Shown piece after piece: positions 46,270 through 56,572 of a stretch of 64,000 nucleotides of DNA. The DNA is from Candidatus Planktophila dulcis (GTDB lineage: Bacteria; Actinomycetota; Actinomycetes; Nanopelagicales; Nanopelagicaceae). A program made the translations under genes and the position numbers. Location: assembly GCF_002288225.1 (NCBI RefSeq), contig NZ_CP016777.1, positions 1,178,001 to 1,242,000 on the forward strand. The letters run 5' to 3'. Within the stretch, counting starts at the first letter, position 1. Each line of letters opens with the position of its first letter. The notes beneath the pieces are model-generated. The model was not told the origin of the DNA, searched no databases, and worked only from the letters and a program-made list of their open reading frames with translations.

Positions 46270-46787
46270 TTCACTCCTAAGTACTTAATCACTGATAACT
46301 CGATTTCCTCAAGAGATTTGAAAGGTCCATATTTCTTGTGGACCACCTTTCCAGATGCATCGATAAACCATGTCACAGGCACGCCCATGCCAAATTTTCC
46401 ACGTGTTGAGCCATCTGCGTCATAAAGAATGGGCCAAGACATTCCATTGGACTCCACAAATTTCCTCACCACGGCCATGTTCTTCTCTTCCACCGCAATG
46501 CCAATAATTGGCACAGATCCTTGCTTTGCTATGTAATGCGCAAAGTGAGGCAACTCTTGGCGACATGGAGCACACCATGTTCCCCACACATTAATCAGCG
46601 CAGGTCCCACAATCGAATCAGCAGCCACTCCTTTCGATCCATCAAGGCAATCAAGTGCTGCACCTTCACTTGCCACGGTCTTAATATCGGCGCAGCTGAC
46701 CACTTCACCTTTCACGGGAATAGGTTGCGTGAGTGAACATCCCGTAAGAGTGATAGCAGAGAGTGCGATAACAAGGAGCTTCTTCAT
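46266..46787 (-). CDS. TlpA/ResA-like thioredoxin-fold lipoprotein
   Basis: A 173-residue exported thiol-disulfide oxidoreductase. It has a lipoprotein signal peptide with lipobox LTGC (Cys17) and a thioredoxin fold with active site WCAPC (in [17 protein letters not shown]). The later cis-Pro segment reads [16 protein letters not shown]. Such proteins reduce cysteines outside the membrane, often for cytochrome c assembly. It overlaps nth by 4 nt. Confidence 0.92.
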   Translation of the reverse strand: MKKLLVIALSAITLTGCSLTQPIPVKGEVVSCADIKTVASEGAALDCLDGSKGVAADSIVGPALINVWGTWCAPCRQELPHFAHYIAKQGSVPIIGIAVEEKNMAVVRKFVESNGMSWPILYDADGSTRGKFGMGVPVTWFIDASGKVVHKKYGPFKSLEEIELSVIKYLGVK

Positions 46788-47482
46788 CGGAAGTCCTTAT
46801 CTGTCTTTACCAATAGCTTTGCCTTCTCTTTATCCATCTCACCAATGCCAACCGATGGACATATCTTTGCAACAGGACATGCACCGCATGCAGGCTTACG
46901 TGAATGACACACGCGCCTTCCATGCCAGATCATTCTCTGCGAAAGGTTGGTCCACTCTTTCTGCGGAATCAGTGCACCTACTTCATGTTCAACTTTGACG
47001 GGATCCATAGATGTGGTCCATTCAAATCTGCGTGAGAGTCGACCAAAGTGTGTGTCCACAGTAATTCCAGGAATATCAAATGCATGACCTAAAACAACGT
47101 TGGCAGTTTTTCTTCCCACACCTGGCAGAGTAATAAGGTCATCGAGATTTCCTGGAACTTTTCCATCAAATTCTTCTACTAACTTACTTCCAAGGCCTTT
47201 AAGGTGACGCGCTTTTGCATGATAGAAACCTGTTGAGAAGATATATTCTTCAATCTCTGCAAGAGGTGCCTTTGCATAATCTTTCGCCTTCTTATACTTC
47301 TTGAAGAGCGCTGGGGTAATAGTGTTAACTCTCTTATCTGTGCACTGCGCTGAGAGAACTACAGCCACAATAAGCTCAAGCGGATTCTTAAAATCTAATT
47401 CACAGCGGATCTCAGGGTAGGTCTTGGTCAAAATGCGATAGATAGCCCGAGCCTCTTTACGATTTTCGTTCTGGGCGACCAT
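46784..47482 (-). CDS. nth: Endonuclease III
   Basis: DNA glycosylase/AP lyase for oxidised pyrimidines in base excision repair. The 232-residue protein has the helix-hairpin-helix [14 protein letters not shown], the catalytic Lys in [10 protein letters not shown], the catalytic Asp in [12 protein letters not shown], and the 4Fe-4S cluster motif C-x6-C-x2-C-x5-C near residues 195-212. Its ATG is 6 nt after TAGTTT on the minus strand, and it heads a nth-TlpA-CvpA operon. Confidence 0.96.
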   Translation of the reverse strand: MVAQNENRKEARAIYRILTKTYPEIRCELDFKNPLELIVAVVLSAQCTDKRVNTITPALFKKYKKAKDYAKAPLAEIEEYIFSTGFYHAKARHLKGLGSKLVEEFDGKVPGNLDDLITLPGVGRKTANVVLGHAFDIPGITVDTHFGRLSRRFEWTTSMDPVKVEHEVGALIPQKEWTNLSQRMIWHGRRVCHSRKPACGACPVAKICPSVGIGEMDKEKAKLLVKTDKDFR

Positions 47483-47487
47483 ACGAG

Positions 47488-47494
47488 TAAACTA
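47488..47494. promoter_or_regulatory. Shared bidirectional -10 element between nth and crp
   Basis: The heptamer TAAACTA holds TAAACT (47488-47493) for crp and, on the other strand, TAGTTT (47489-47494) for nth. Each ends exactly 6 nt before its start codon (GTG at 47500, ATG at 47482). Predicted start sites are 18 bp apart. No Shine-Dalgarno exists on either side. Sequence and spacing are seen; bidirectional firing is inferred. Confidence 0.6.
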
Positions 47495-47499
47495 CCCAC

Positions 47500-48183
47500 G
47501 TGCCCCAAGAAGATGAAGTCGTAAGTCGCGCCCCACTCTTTACCGCCCTCGATGATGCCCAATCGGCATCACTTCGAGCCTCTATGGACTCTGTGAAAAT
47601 TTCCAAGGGTGGAATCCTCTTTAAAGAAGGCGATGAAGGCGAACATGTCTATGTCATCGTGGGTGGAAAGCTCAAGCTGGGAACAGCAAGTGGTGATGGC
47701 CGCGAAAATCTTCTCTCGATCCTTGGACCAGGTGAAATGTTTGGCGAGCTCTCTCTCTTTGATCCAGGACCACGCACCTCAACTGCAACAGCAGTCACTG
47801 ATGCAAAGCTCTTATCTCTAAGCCATGAGAAGTTAATCCCTTGGCTTAAGGGAAATCCGGAAGTTTCACTCCACCTTCTTGCTCGTCTTGCCCAGCGTCT
47901 TCGCCGCACGAATGAAGCAGTGGGCGATCTCGTCTTCTCAGATGTTCCAGGACGCGTTGCAAAAGCACTTATTGATTTGGGCACACGCTTTGGCAAGAAG
48001 ACAGATGATGGACTCTTTGTTCACCACGACCTCACACAAGAAGAGCTAGCTCAACTCGTTGGCGCATCCCGCGAGACAGTTAATAAGGCTCTCGCTGATT
48101 TTGCAGGTCGCGGTTGGCTCAAGCTTGATGGTCGCGCAGTATTAATTACAGATCTTGAACGCCTAGAAAAGCGCGGTAAGTAA
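47500..48183 (+). CDS. crp: Crp/Fnr-family transcription regulator
   Basis: Cyclic-nucleotide-binding regulator of carbon and energy genes. The 227-residue protein has an N-terminal cNMP domain with the phosphate-binding cassette [22 protein letters not shown] (about residues 78-99, with the Glu, Arg and Thr contacts), a dimer helix, and a C-terminal winged HTH ([24 protein letters not shown]). Synteny with nth and RidA matches Mtb Rv3676 (CRP). It starts with GTG, probably leaderless. Confidence 0.93.
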   Translation: MPQEDEVVSRAPLFTALDDAQSASLRASMDSVKISKGGILFKEGDEGEHVYVIVGGKLKLGTASGDGRENLLSILGPGEMFGELSLFDPGPRTSTATAVTDAKLLSLSHEKLIPWLKGNPEVSLHLLARLAQRLRRTNEAVGDLVFSDVPGRVAKALIDLGTRFGKKTDDGLFVHHDLTQEELAQLVGASRETVNKALADFAGRGWLKLDGRAVLITDLERLEKRGK

Positions 48184-48642
48184 TTACTTAACTTCTACAG
48201 TTAACTCAACCTCAACAGGTGCGTTAAGAGGAAGTTCAGCAACACCGAGTGCACTACGTGCGGCAATTCCAGCTTCTCCCCAGATATGCATAAAGAGCTC
48301 TGAAGCTCCATTTGCAACTGCAGGTTGTGCTGTAAATCCTGGAGCACCGTTCACATAACAAACCACGCGAACAACTTTCACAATCGAATCAATCGGTGCA
48401 ACTAGCTCAACTGCAGCGAGTGCATTCAGTGCACAAATTTCAGCAAGTGCTTTTGCTTCATCGGCGGTGAGATCAGAACCGACTTTGCCTTCACGCACAA
48501 TCTTTCCATCCACCATAGGAAGCTGACCTGCAGTAAAGACTAGGTTTCCGGTGCGAGTTGCAGGAACGTAAGCAGCAATAGGCTTGGATGTAATAGGAAG
48601 TGTTAATCCCTTTTCGGCAAGCTTTGCGCGAACATCAGTCAT
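48184..48642 (-). CDS. RidA-family (YjgF/YER057c) protein
   Basis: A 152-residue member of the Rid family, some of which hydrolyse reactive enamine/imine intermediates. It has [18 protein letters not shown], an LNALAAVE helix, VVRVVCYVN and the [24 protein letters not shown]-terminal part including the conserved Arg. It is about 20 residues longer at the N-terminus than classic RidA. Its stop abuts the crp stop in convergent orientation, and its ATG overlaps the DUF4177 stop as TAATG. Confidence 0.9.
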   Translation of the reverse strand: MTDVRAKLAEKGLTLPITSKPIAAYVPATRTGNLVFTAGQLPMVDGKIVREGKVGSDLTADEAKALAEICALNALAAVELVAPIDSIVKVVRVVCYVNGAPGFTAQPAVANGASELFMHIWGEAGIAARSALGVAELPLNAPVEVELTVEVK

Positions 48643-48794
48643 TACTTAACCTCACGCTTCATATAGGCAACGAGCTGCTCGCCACCTGGTGCTGGAATCA
48701 CTGTGACAAGATCCCATCCATCAGAACCCCATGTATCAAGAATCTGCTTTGTTGCATGTGAAAGAAGTGGAACTGTTGCATATTCGAATTTCAT
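48642..48794 (-). CDS. DUF4177-like small protein
   Basis: A 50-residue ORF too short for a standard ORF search. It reads MKFEYATVPLLSHATKQILD, then WGSDGWDLVTVIPAPGGEQLVAYMKREVK. The pattern Y..VPLL ... I.. .W...GW.L V ... AY.KR is the DUF4177 type found beside RidA in actinobacteria (compare Rv3678A). Function unknown. It joins its neighbours by TAATG overlaps on both sides, so it belongs to a three-gene operon. Confidence 0.85.
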   Translation of the reverse strand: MKFEYATVPLLSHATKQILDTWGSDGWDLVTVIPAPGGEQLVAYMKREVK

Positions 48795-49249
48795 TAGTTG
48801 CTCCCTAGCGCTGCTTTGACGAGTGATGAAACGAGTGCTCCATCTGCTTTTCCTGCAATCTGTGGCTTGATAGCGCCCATGACCTTGCCCATATCGCCAG
48901 GTCCTGATGCACCAGTTGATGCAACTGCTGCTGCGATCATCTTCTTAATATCTTCTTCGGAAAGTTGAGCAGGCAAATACTTAGCAATAACTTCGCCTTC
49001 AGCTTTTTCTTCAGCTGCCTTATCGGGGCGATTTGCCTTTGCAAACTCTTCTGCTGCTTCGCGACGCTTCTTTGCCTCACGTGAGAGAACAGTGATGATC
49101 TCATCATCGGAGAGCACGCGTGCCTCTTTGCCAGAAACCTCTTCGTTGGTGATTGCAGTCAACACCATACGGATCGTGCCTGATACAACCTTGTTGCTAC
49201 TGCGAATTGCCTCGGTGAGGTCGCTCTTAAGTGTCTCTTTAAGTCCCAT
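48794..49249 (-). CDS. GatB/YqeY-domain protein
   Basis: A 151-residue protein beginning MGLKETLKSDLTEAIRSSNK, with VLRMVLTAI-like SGTIRMVLTAITNEEVSG and the C-terminal GPGDMGKVMGAIKPQIAGKADGALVSSLVK helix pair that defines the GatB/YqeY tail domain, related to the tRNA-binding end of GatB. Possibly involved in tRNA-dependent amidation or translation, but unproven. GAAGAT lies 6 nt before the ATG on the minus strand. Confidence 0.92.
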   Translation of the reverse strand: MGLKETLKSDLTEAIRSSNKVVSGTIRMVLTAITNEEVSGKEARVLSDDEIITVLSREAKKRREAAEEFAKANRPDKAAEEKAEGEVIAKYLPAQLSEEDIKKMIAAAVASTGASGPGDMGKVMGAIKPQIAGKADGALVSSLVKAALGSN

Positions 49250-49254
49250 GGCTG

Positions 49255-49261
49255 TATCTTC
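49255..49261. promoter_or_regulatory. Second candidate bidirectional -10 element
   Basis: TATCTTC holds TATCTT (49255-49260, plus) and GAAGAT (49256-49261, minus), in the same one-base-offset register as the nth/crp element. The minus hexamer ends 6 nt before the GatB/YqeY ATG (49249). The plus hexamer predicts a start at 49267, three nt before an ATG at 49270. The predicted starts are again 18 bp apart. Confidence 0.45.
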
Positions 49262-49269
49262 TCATGCCT

Positions 49270-50085
49270 ATGACATACGTTCTCCGCGAGGCTGAGATGC
49301 CTATCTTGCCACCAGGCCATGAGGATATTCGCATCCTGCATTTTTCAGACCTGCACCTAACGCCTGCGCGAAAGAATGAGATCGCAGATATCAAGTCATT
49401 TATTTCACTCAAGCCTGATCTTGTCATTAGCACCGGTGATTTCTTGGCGCATAAGAACGCTGTGCCAGTTGCCCTTGATGCACTCGATGGATTACTTCAT
49501 ATTCCTGGCCTCTTCGTCTTTGGCTCCAATGATTACTACGAACCAATCCCTAAAAATCCTTTGAAGTACTTGCTCCCCAATCACGGCAAGCGCAAACATG
49601 GACCAGAGCTACCCTGGCAAGAACTCGATTCCGGATTACAAGCTCGCGGATGGAAGAACATCAACACATCCCGCACCACACTCACTATTAAGAAAACAAT
49701 CATTGAAGCGCGTGGCACAGATGATGCACATCTTGAATTTGATGATTACTCACTCGTTGCTGGTGAAGCTGGTAAATGTCACGTTGCAATCGGTGTTACG
49801 CACGCACCTTATTTACGTATCATCGAAGGGATGAAGAACGATAACCTCGATGCAATCTTTGCCGGCCACACACATGGTGGCCAAGTACGTCTTCCATGGC
49901 CTGGTGGATCAAAGGCACTTACAACCAATTGCGACCTTCCGAATTGGCGAGCACGCGGACTCACTGTTGTGAAAAGTGAACCACTTCTAAATGTCTCAGC
50001 CGGAATGGGAACAGGACCGTTCTCACGAATCAGAGTTGCAAGTCCACCAGAAGTTTCACTGGTGACACTTACTGCAGCTTTCTAG
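49270..50085 (+). CDS. Calcineurin-like metallophosphoesterase
   Basis: A 271-residue phosphoesterase with the di-metal motifs in order: FSDLHL (about residues 25-30), STGDF, GSNDY (in place of GNH), THAPYL and GHTHGGQVRLP. It resembles the YkuE/YaeI branch but has no obvious membrane anchor. An ATG at 49264 would add two residues; 49270 fits the predicted transcription start better. Position corresponds to Mtb Rv3683. Its end overlaps the convergent GT2 gene by 17 nt. Confidence 0.88.
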   Translation: MTYVLREAEMPILPPGHEDIRILHFSDLHLTPARKNEIADIKSFISLKPDLVISTGDFLAHKNAVPVALDALDGLLHIPGLFVFGSNDYYEPIPKNPLKYLLPNHGKRKHGPELPWQELDSGLQARGWKNINTSRTTLTIKKTIIEARGTDDAHLEFDDYSLVAGEAGKCHVAIGVTHAPYLRIIEGMKNDNLDAIFAGHTHGGQVRLPWPGGSKALTTNCDLPNWRARGLTVVKSEPLLNVSAGMGTGPFSRIRVASPPEVSLVTLTAAF

Positions 50086-50806
50086 ATTTCTTCTTTTGGC
50101 CTGGAAGATTGTAAAAAACGATACAAAATATTGCTCTGAATCCATCTTTTGCGTGGATTTTTTTACCTTCTTCATAAGTACGTCCAAAATAGCTTATTGA
50201 GACTTCAAAGAATCGTAATTTTTTAGCAGCTAATTTGGCTGTCATCTCAGGCTCCACGCCGAAACGCTTTTCCTTTAAATCTAGATTCTGGAAATGTGAA
50301 GACTTCATCGCTTTAAAACAAGTTTCCATGTCTGACAAATTTAGGTTTGTAAATGCATTGGAGAGCAATGTCAAAAATTGATTCCCTAAGAAATGCCAAA
50401 AATAGAGAACGCGTCTAACTTCACCTGTTTGGAATCTTGATCCATAAACCACATCCGCGTGGCCGCTTATTAGTGGAGCAAGAATCTTGGAGTACTGCGT
50501 GGGGTCATATTCCAAATCAGCATCTTGAATCAAAACGTATGGAAATTTGATGTTTTGAGAGGCGCTCTTTATAGCTGCTCCCTTACCCATATTTCTTGGG
50601 TGAGTAATGATTTCAACCTTTGGATTCTGGCCTATCTTCAAAAGAATCTGAGGCGTGCCGTCACTGGAGGCATCATCAACAATAATGAGCTGGCCGACTT
50701 GAGGTTGCGCGAGAACACGAGTCACGATTTGTTCAAGAGTTGATTCTTCATTAAAAGCCGGCATGACAACACTCAAAATTTCAGTTTTCCCCAGACCGGC
50801 ATCCAT
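50069..50806 (-). CDS. Glycosyltransferase family 2, dolichol-phosphate-mannose-synthase-like
   Basis: A GT-A enzyme that likely loads a sugar on polyprenyl phosphate. The 245-residue form begins MDAGLGKTEILSVVMPAFNE, with IIVDDASSDGTPQIL, the metal motif QDADLEYDP, and VYGSRFQTGEVRRVLYFWHF then LSDMETCFKAMK, which are DPM1-like. The open frame extends to a TTG at 50848 with no better ribosome site. A downstream polytopic membrane protein on the other strand could be a sugar transferase that uses its product. Confidence 0.87.
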   Translation of the reverse strand: MDAGLGKTEILSVVMPAFNEESTLEQIVTRVLAQPQVGQLIIVDDASSDGTPQILLKIGQNPKVEIITHPRNMGKGAAIKSASQNIKFPYVLIQDADLEYDPTQYSKILAPLISGHADVVYGSRFQTGEVRRVLYFWHFLGNQFLTLLSNAFTNLNLSDMETCFKAMKSSHFQNLDLKEKRFGVEPEMTAKLAAKKLRFFEVSISYFGRTYEEGKKIHAKDGFRAIFCIVFYNLPGQKKKSRKLQ

Positions 50807-50878
50807 TGAAGTCACATCTAAAGAATACCTTGCTAAATCTTCTCTCAAAAGTAGACTTGCTGAATGCTGAGGATTTCA

Positions 50879-52204
50879 ATGTCTGGAAAAATCAAAGACT
50901 TCATCATCCTCATCCTCATCGTATTCGTAGTGGTTGGAATTTTCCCTGGAACAGGTGGAGAGGGTGCTCAGCGAGAAATTCCAGCACTCGATGAAAAACG
51001 TGACTGGTGGAATTTTTCGACTGCTGCTTTATATGGACTTTGGCCGGATGGGTATTATCCCTGGACTTTTTCACTCACTATTGCACAGCTAGTCATTTAT
51101 GTATTAGGCGTGTGGCTGATCCATCGTGAACTTCAATTAAGTCAGAATAGAAAAGTATTTGACTTTATTGCATTAATCGGTGGAGTTTTTGTTTTTCAGC
51201 TATGGAGAGACTCGACACTTCTAGCTATTGAGACTCTATCTTTAGGACTACTCGTTGGGGTGAAGGCGATCCCTAGTTTTAAACAAGTGATTAGGTTTAC
51301 TTCAGCTTTTCTCATTTCACTAATCGGATGTCTCTTTAAACCGGTCTTCGCGCCTCTTGTACTTCTAATATTCTTGTTGGTCTTAATATCGAAATTAAAG
51401 AGCAGAAAACTAATAGCTATTTTATCAATTCTTGCATTTATTTTTGCAATTCTTCCAATTGGATTAGACAAAATCTTGTCGAACAACTTTCAACTGCGTA
51501 AGAGTTACCCAGAACAACAAGTTTTCATATACGACCTTTCGAAACTATATTGCTGGGGCTATTCCCCCGAAGTTACCTCTAGCGCAAAAACACTTTTAAG
51601 CGGTATTTTGGAAAACAAAAATGACTATGAGTCTGTCTGTGCTTCCTTGTCTCCAACTGGTTGGGATAGTTTGCATGTTCAGATTCCGGAGGTGAACTCA
51701 TCTCCCGCGCTAAGAATAATTGAAGCCGGAGAGGAAAGAACCCTGAATGAATTGAAATCAGGGTGGGCGAGAACCATTTTGGCTCATCCCATGGAATGGC
51801 TAATGACTAAATCTTCTGATGCAACGCAGGTTCTTTTCATGGCAAACGCGTTCCATATGCCTGGACTCTACGCGAATTCAACAGGTCTGTTCACTTCCGT
51901 TGGGGACCAAGTAATTAGGATAATTCTTGTGCCATTTCACATTTTGGATAAGATTCGAGTTTTTACTCTTGCGTTTACTCTAATCTTTGGGTTATTTATG
52001 ATCTATCGAAATCGTTCAAGTTCTCTGTTCTCTAAGTCAAAGGAGCAGATATTATTCAAATTTCTACTAATAAATTTTGCGATCACGAGTTTCGCAACTG
52101 TTGCATTCATTGCCAATAATGGTAGGTATGTCTTACCGTACCTTTTAATGTCTTACTTTTACTTGATTATTTCTTGTGACCGAGAAAAAGTTAAATCCCT
52201 CTAG
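50879..52204 (+). CDS. Polytopic membrane protein, possibly GT-C-like, unknown
   Basis: A 441-residue protein with about ten hydrophobic segments, starting at [20 protein letters not shown] large soluble loop follows the middle segments (about residues 200-305, with [11 protein letters not shown] and [25 protein letters not shown]). GAGGA lies 7 nt before the ATG. The layout suggests a surface polysaccharide protein. The DNA is visibly more AT-rich than its neighbours and uses TTA, ATA and AGA codons more, consistent with lateral exchange. Confidence 0.75.
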   Translation: MSGKIKDFIILILIVFVVVGIFPGTGGEGAQREIPALDEKRDWWNFSTAALYGLWPDGYYPWTFSLTIAQLVIYVLGVWLIHRELQLSQNRKVFDFIALIGGVFVFQLWRDSTLLAIETLSLGLLVGVKAIPSFKQVIRFTSAFLISLIGCLFKPVFAPLVLLIFLLVLISKLKSRKLIAILSILAFIFAILPIGLDKILSNNFQLRKSYPEQQVFIYDLSKLYCWGYSPEVTSSAKTLLSGILENKNDYESVCASLSPTGWDSLHVQIPEVNSSPALRIIEAGEERTLNELKSGWARTILAHPMEWLMTKSSDATQVLFMANAFHMPGLYANSTGLFTSVGDQVIRIILVPFHILDKIRVFTLAFTLIFGLFMIYRNRSSSLFSKSKEQILFKFLLINFAITSFATVAFIANNGRYVLPYLLMSYFYLIISCDREKVKSL

Positions 52205-53171
52205 CAATATCGGCATCAACCATAAGTTCTGCAAGCTCTTTCCAATGAGTTGTAGCTTTCCAATTAAGGGCCTTTGTTGCCTTTGATGGATCACCGATAA
52301 GTGCATCAACTTCTGTCGGACGGATGTACTTCTTATCTGTCTCAACATGGTCAGCCCAATTAAGTCCTGCGCGTGAAAACGCTGCTTCTGCAAAGTCTTT
52401 CACTGTAGCTCCAACGCCGGTTGCAACAACGTAATCAGATGGCTTATCTTGCTGAAGCATCAACCACATTGACTCGACATACTCTTTTGCATAACCCCAG
52501 TCGCGTACTGCATCAAGGTTTCCAAGGAATAGTTTGTCTTGCTTGCCCGCCTTGATGGCAGCAACTGCGCGTGTAATTTTGCGAGTAACGAATGTTTCAC
52601 CGCGACGAGGTGATTCGTGATTAAAGAGAATTCCGTTTGTTGCATGAAGTCCATAGCCATCGCGGTAGTTGACTGTGCACCAGTAGGCCATCAACTTTGC
52701 AGCTGCATACGGCGATTGTGGACGAAATACTGAATTCTCATTCTGTGGTGGTGGAGTTGAACCAAAGAGTTCCGATGTTGATGCTTGATAGAAACGGATA
52801 TCAAGGTCAGCTGAGCGAATCGCTTCAAGAAGACCCACGGCACCGACTGCATCAACTTGACCTGTGTATTGAGGCATGGTGAAAGAGACCTGAACGTGTG
52901 ACTGTGCACCGAGGTTATAAACCTCAGTTGGTTTGATTTCACGGATGAGGTTGGTAAGTCCAACACCATCAATCAAATCTCCGTAGTGCAAGAAGAGCTT
53001 TGGGTTCTTCTCATGTGGGTCTTGGTAGATGTGATCGATGCGAGATGTATTAAATGTTGAGGAACGACGGATTAGGCCGTGTACTTCATAACCCTTAGCA
53101 AGCAAGAACTCTGCAAGGTATGAACCATCTTGGCCGGTAACACCAGTAATTAGTGCAACTTTTCTACTCAT
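52191..53171 (-). CDS. gmd: GDP-mannose 4,6-dehydratase
   Basis: Makes GDP-4-keto-6-deoxymannose, the first step to GDP-L-fucose and related sugars. The 326-residue SDR protein has [17 protein letters not shown] (NAD(P) loop, about residues 8-24), [13 protein letters not shown], the catalytic STSELFG and SPYAAAK (YxxxK) motifs, and [17 protein letters not shown]. It overlaps fcl by 4 nt. Confidence 0.96.
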   Translation of the reverse strand: MSRKVALITGVTGQDGSYLAEFLLAKGYEVHGLIRRSSTFNTSRIDHIYQDPHEKNPKLFLHYGDLIDGVGLTNLIREIKPTEVYNLGAQSHVQVSFTMPQYTGQVDAVGAVGLLEAIRSADLDIRFYQASTSELFGSTPPPQNENSVFRPQSPYAAAKLMAYWCTVNYRDGYGLHATNGILFNHESPRRGETFVTRKITRAVAAIKAGKQDKLFLGNLDAVRDWGYAKEYVESMWLMLQQDKPSDYVVATGVGATVKDFAEAAFSRAGLNWADHVETDKKYIRPTEVDALIGDPSKATKALNWKATTHWKELAELMVDADIARGI

Positions 53172-54100
53172 CGTCTAGCCACTCCCTTTGCAGATGCATC
53201 TTTATACCAAGCGATAGTTGATGCAATTCCATCGCGGAGAGAAATCTTCGGTGCCCAACCTAGCGATTTTGCCTTCGAAACATCAAGGACCTTGCGTGGA
53301 GTTCCATCGGGTTTTGTTGAATCCCATGCAATTTGACCCTTAAAGCCAGCTAATTCAGCGACTAGCTCTGCAAGTTCTTTAATTGTCAGGTCTTCACCAC
53401 TGCCGATATTTAGATGTTGAGAAGAGTCATACGTTGATCCAAGATGCACAACTGCTGCTGCCAAATCATCAACATGGAGGAACTCACGCTTTGGTGAACC
53501 GGTCCCCCATAGAGTCTCTGTTGCAACGTTGTTCTGTGTTGCCTCAACAAAGCGGCGGATAAATGCAGGAAGAACGTGTGAGCCTTGTAGTTCAAAGTTG
53601 TCGTTTGGGCCATAGAGATTTGTTGGCATAAGTGAGATCCATGTGCGGCCATACTCTTTACGGAAAGATTTAATCAGTTCGATTCCGGCAATCTTTGCAA
53701 TTGCATAGGCAGAGTTTGTCTCCTCCAGTGGACCAGTCAGCAAATACTCTTCTTTGATTGGCTGTGCGCAATCGCGTGGATAAATACAACTGGAACCAAG
53801 GAAGATGAACTTCTCAACATCGGCAGCATGCGCTGCCTCCATCAGATTGCTCTGGATGCGCACATTATCTGAAAGGAACTCAACCGGAAATGCGTTATTG
53901 GCACCGATTCCGCCAACCTTGGCAGCTGCATCGACAACCAGTGTTGGCTTAGTTTTCTTTAAGAAGGCCGTCGTTGCATCGCGATCAAGCAGGTCAACTA
54001 CTGTGCGATTAACTGCAATGACCTCAGCACCTGTTGCCTGATAGGCGCGCACGATTGCAGAGCCCGCAAGACCTGTTCCGCCTGCGACAACGATTGTCAT
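53168..54100 (-). CDS. fcl: GDP-L-fucose synthase
   Basis: Epimerase-reductase that turns the Gmd product into GDP-L-fucose. The 310-residue SDR protein has [16 protein letters not shown] at the N-terminus, [23 protein letters not shown], the [10 protein letters not shown] YxxxK motif and a [19 protein letters not shown] segment. It lies 19 nt downstream of asd and overlaps gmd, giving a lysC-asd-fcl-gmd run of mixed function. Confidence 0.95.
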   Translation of the reverse strand: MTIVVAGGTGLAGSAIVRAYQATGAEVIAVNRTVVDLLDRDATTAFLKKTKPTLVVDAAAKVGGIGANNAFPVEFLSDNVRIQSNLMEAAHAADVEKFIFLGSSCIYPRDCAQPIKEEYLLTGPLEETNSAYAIAKIAGIELIKSFRKEYGRTWISLMPTNLYGPNDNFELQGSHVLPAFIRRFVEATQNNVATETLWGTGSPKREFLHVDDLAAAVVHLGSTYDSSQHLNIGSGEDLTIKELAELVAELAGFKGQIAWDSTKPDGTPRKVLDVSKAKSLGWAPKISLRDGIASTIAWYKDASAKGVARR

Positions 54101-54119
54101 GGTTGCAGTCTAGTTGCGG

Positions 54120-55214
54120 TTAGCGTGTGAATTCAGCAGCAACGAGTTCTGCAATTTGTGCAGTATTTAACGCAGCTCCCTTGCGTAAGTTATCTCCGCA
54201 TACAAAGAGGTCAATCGCCTTTGGATTATCCAAAGACTGACGAACGCGGCCAACCCATGTTGGATCTGTTCCAACAACATCAGCCGGAGTTGGGTACTCC
54301 TTCTTCTCTGGATTGTCATAGAGAAGAACGCCTTCAGCCTTCTTCAGCGCATTCTGTGCAGCTTTACGGGTAACAACCTTTGAGAAAGCAGCGTGGACTG
54401 TGAGTGAGTGAGTTGTAATCACCGGAACGCGAACACAGGTAACAGCAACTTTAAGTTTTGGCATTCCAAGAATCTTGCGTGATTCATTACGAACTTTGAG
54501 CTCTTCGGATGAGTAACCATCTTCTTTGAGTGAACCTGCCCATGGGACAACATTCATTGCAAGAGGAGCTGGGAATGGACCAAGATCTGTAATGACTTCT
54601 CGAAGATCTTTAGCAACAGATCCCAGGTTCTTGCCTGCAACCTTTGAAATCTGATCATGCAAAGCATCAATGCCAGGTTGTCCGGCACCTGATGCTGCCT
54701 GGTAGGAAGAGACAACAAGTTCCTTTAGACCAAACTTCTTATCAAGTGCGCCCATTGCAACAATCATCGAAAGAGTTGTGCAGTTTGGGTTAGAGATAAT
54801 TCCCTTAGGACGCTTCTTAATGTCCTTTGGATTAACTTCAGGAACAACCAAGGGAACTTTCTTATCCATACGAAATGCACCTGAGTTATCAACAACAACT
54901 GCCCCACGCTGTGCTGCAATCGGTGCCCACTCAGCAGAGATCTCATCTGGAACATCGAACATTGCAATATCAATTCCATCGAAAGCTTCAGGAGAAAGTG
55001 CAACAACTGTGAGTTCTTCACCGCGACAGGTCAACTTCTTACCTGCGCTACGAGCAGATGCAATCAGACGAATCTCGCCATAAACATTCTTACGCTTGCT
55101 CAAGATGTCGAGCATGACTGTGCCGACCGCACCTGTTGCACCAACTACAGCAAGGGATGGAAGTTTCTTTGCAGCCTTTACTTTCTTAGCTGGCTTTGCA
55201 CTCTTCTTTGTCAT
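54120..55214 (-). CDS. asd: Aspartate-semialdehyde dehydrogenase
   Basis: NADPH-dependent reduction of aspartyl phosphate, serving lysine, methionine, threonine and diaminopimelate synthesis. The 364-residue protein has an Ala/Lys-rich N-terminal extension of about 20 residues, [16 protein letters not shown], the catalytic Cys in [17 protein letters not shown], and [13 protein letters not shown]. It overlaps lysC by 4 nt. Confidence 0.95.
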   Translation of the reverse strand: MTKKSAKPAKKVKAAKKLPSLAVVGATGAVGTVMLDILSKRKNVYGEIRLIASARSAGKKLTCRGEELTVVALSPEAFDGIDIAMFDVPDEISAEWAPIAAQRGAVVVDNSGAFRMDKKVPLVVPEVNPKDIKKRPKGIISNPNCTTLSMIVAMGALDKKFGLKELVVSSYQAASGAGQPGIDALHDQISKVAGKNLGSVAKDLREVITDLGPFPAPLAMNVVPWAGSLKEDGYSSEELKVRNESRKILGMPKLKVAVTCVRVPVITTHSLTVHAAFSKVVTRKAAQNALKKAEGVLLYDNPEKKEYPTPADVVGTDPTWVGRVRQSLDNPKAIDLFVCGDNLRKGAALNTAQIAELVAAEFTR

Positions 55215-56482
55215 CGACCTGTTCCTCCATATACAACTGCTTCAATCTGATCAGCATCTAGGCCAAAAGCTGAGTGTGCGGCCTTTGCTGCGCGCTCAAC
55301 ATCAGCCTCTCGAACGATGACAGAGATGCGGATTTCAGAGGTTGAAATCATCTCGATATTCACGCCTGCATCAGCCATAGATGCAAAGAAGGTAGCTGTC
55401 ACGCCTGGGTGTGAACGCATTCCTGCGCCGACGAGTGAAAGCTTTCCAATGGTGTCGTCATAAATTATTGATGCAAATCCAACTTCACCTTGAATGCGCT
55501 GTAAGACACCAGTTGCCTTCTGTCCTTCAGCTTTTGGAACAGTAAAAGAAATATCGGTAAGGCCAGTAGCGGCTGCAGATACGTTCTGCACAATCATGTC
55601 GACGTTGATGTCGTTATCGGCAATCGCTTGGAAGATGCGCGCTGCAATACCCGTGCGGTCTGGAACACCCACGATCGTGACCTTTGCCTCTGACTTATCG
55701 TGCGCTACGCCAGAGATGATTGCTTGCTCCATGGTGCCTCCTTCAGGATGGTTTTCAACCACCCAGGTTCCTTCGTTAGGTGAGAAAGATGAACGGACGT
55801 GAATCGGTAAATTGAAACGGCGTGCATATTCAACGCAGCGCAAGTGAAGAACCTTTGCACCTGCTGCAGCAAGTTCTAACATCTCTTCATAAGTAACAGT
55901 CTTAAGTTTGCGAGCAGCTGGAACAACGCGAGGATCTGCAGAAAATACTCCGTCGACATCTGTGTAAATCTCACAGACATCAGCATCAAGGGCTGCAGCG
56001 AGTGCGACTGCAGTTGTGTCAGATCCACCACGACCTAAGGTTGTGATGTCCTTTGTATCCTGCGAAATTCCTTGGAAGCCAGCAACGATTGCAATTGCAC
56101 CGCTATCGATTGCTTCGCGAATACGTCCTGGTGTCACATCGATGATGCGCGCTTTGCCATGGACAGAATCTGTAATCACTCCAGCTTGGGATCCAGTAAA
56201 GGACAACGCTTCAAAACCTAAATTGTTAATTGCCATGGCAAGCACTGCCATAGAAATTCGCTCACCGGCTGTGAGCAACATGTCGAGCTCACGCCCCTGT
56301 GGAATTGGAGTCACAGCATTGGCAAGCTCGATCAATTCATCAGTGGTATCGCCCATGGCGCTGACAACAACAACGACCTGATTGCCGGCCTTCTTTGTTG
56401 CAACGATGCGGGCGGCAACGCGCTTCATGCCCTCGGCATCAGCGACGGAGGAACCGCCAAACTTCTGAACAATCAGACCCAT
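55211..56482 (-). CDS. lysC: Aspartate kinase
   Basis: Phosphorylates aspartate at the head of the aspartate-family pathway. The 423-residue protein has [19 protein letters not shown] (about residues 4-22), the [19 protein letters not shown] catalytic loop, and two C-terminal ACT domains ([17 protein letters not shown] and [19 protein letters not shown]) that bind feedback inhibitors. Confidence 0.96.
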   Translation of the reverse strand: MGLIVQKFGGSSVADAEGMKRVAARIVATKKAGNQVVVVVSAMGDTTDELIELANAVTPIPQGRELDMLLTAGERISMAVLAMAINNLGFEALSFTGSQAGVITDSVHGKARIIDVTPGRIREAIDSGAIAIVAGFQGISQDTKDITTLGRGGSDTTAVALAAALDADVCEIYTDVDGVFSADPRVVPAARKLKTVTYEEMLELAAAGAKVLHLRCVEYARRFNLPIHVRSSFSPNEGTWVVENHPEGGTMEQAIISGVAHDKSEAKVTIVGVPDRTGIAARIFQAIADNDINVDMIVQNVSAAATGLTDISFTVPKAEGQKATGVLQRIQGEVGFASIIYDDTIGKLSLVGAGMRSHPGVTATFFASMADAGVNIEMISTSEIRISVIVREADVERAAKAAHSAFGLDADQIEAVVYGGTGR

Positions 56483-56572
56483 GGGCTAAGTGTGAAGCAC
56501 GAGAAAAGATGGCGCTAGCCATTAATTGGAAAATCCTAATATATGAGACGGCCCACCGCCCATATAGTGAGA

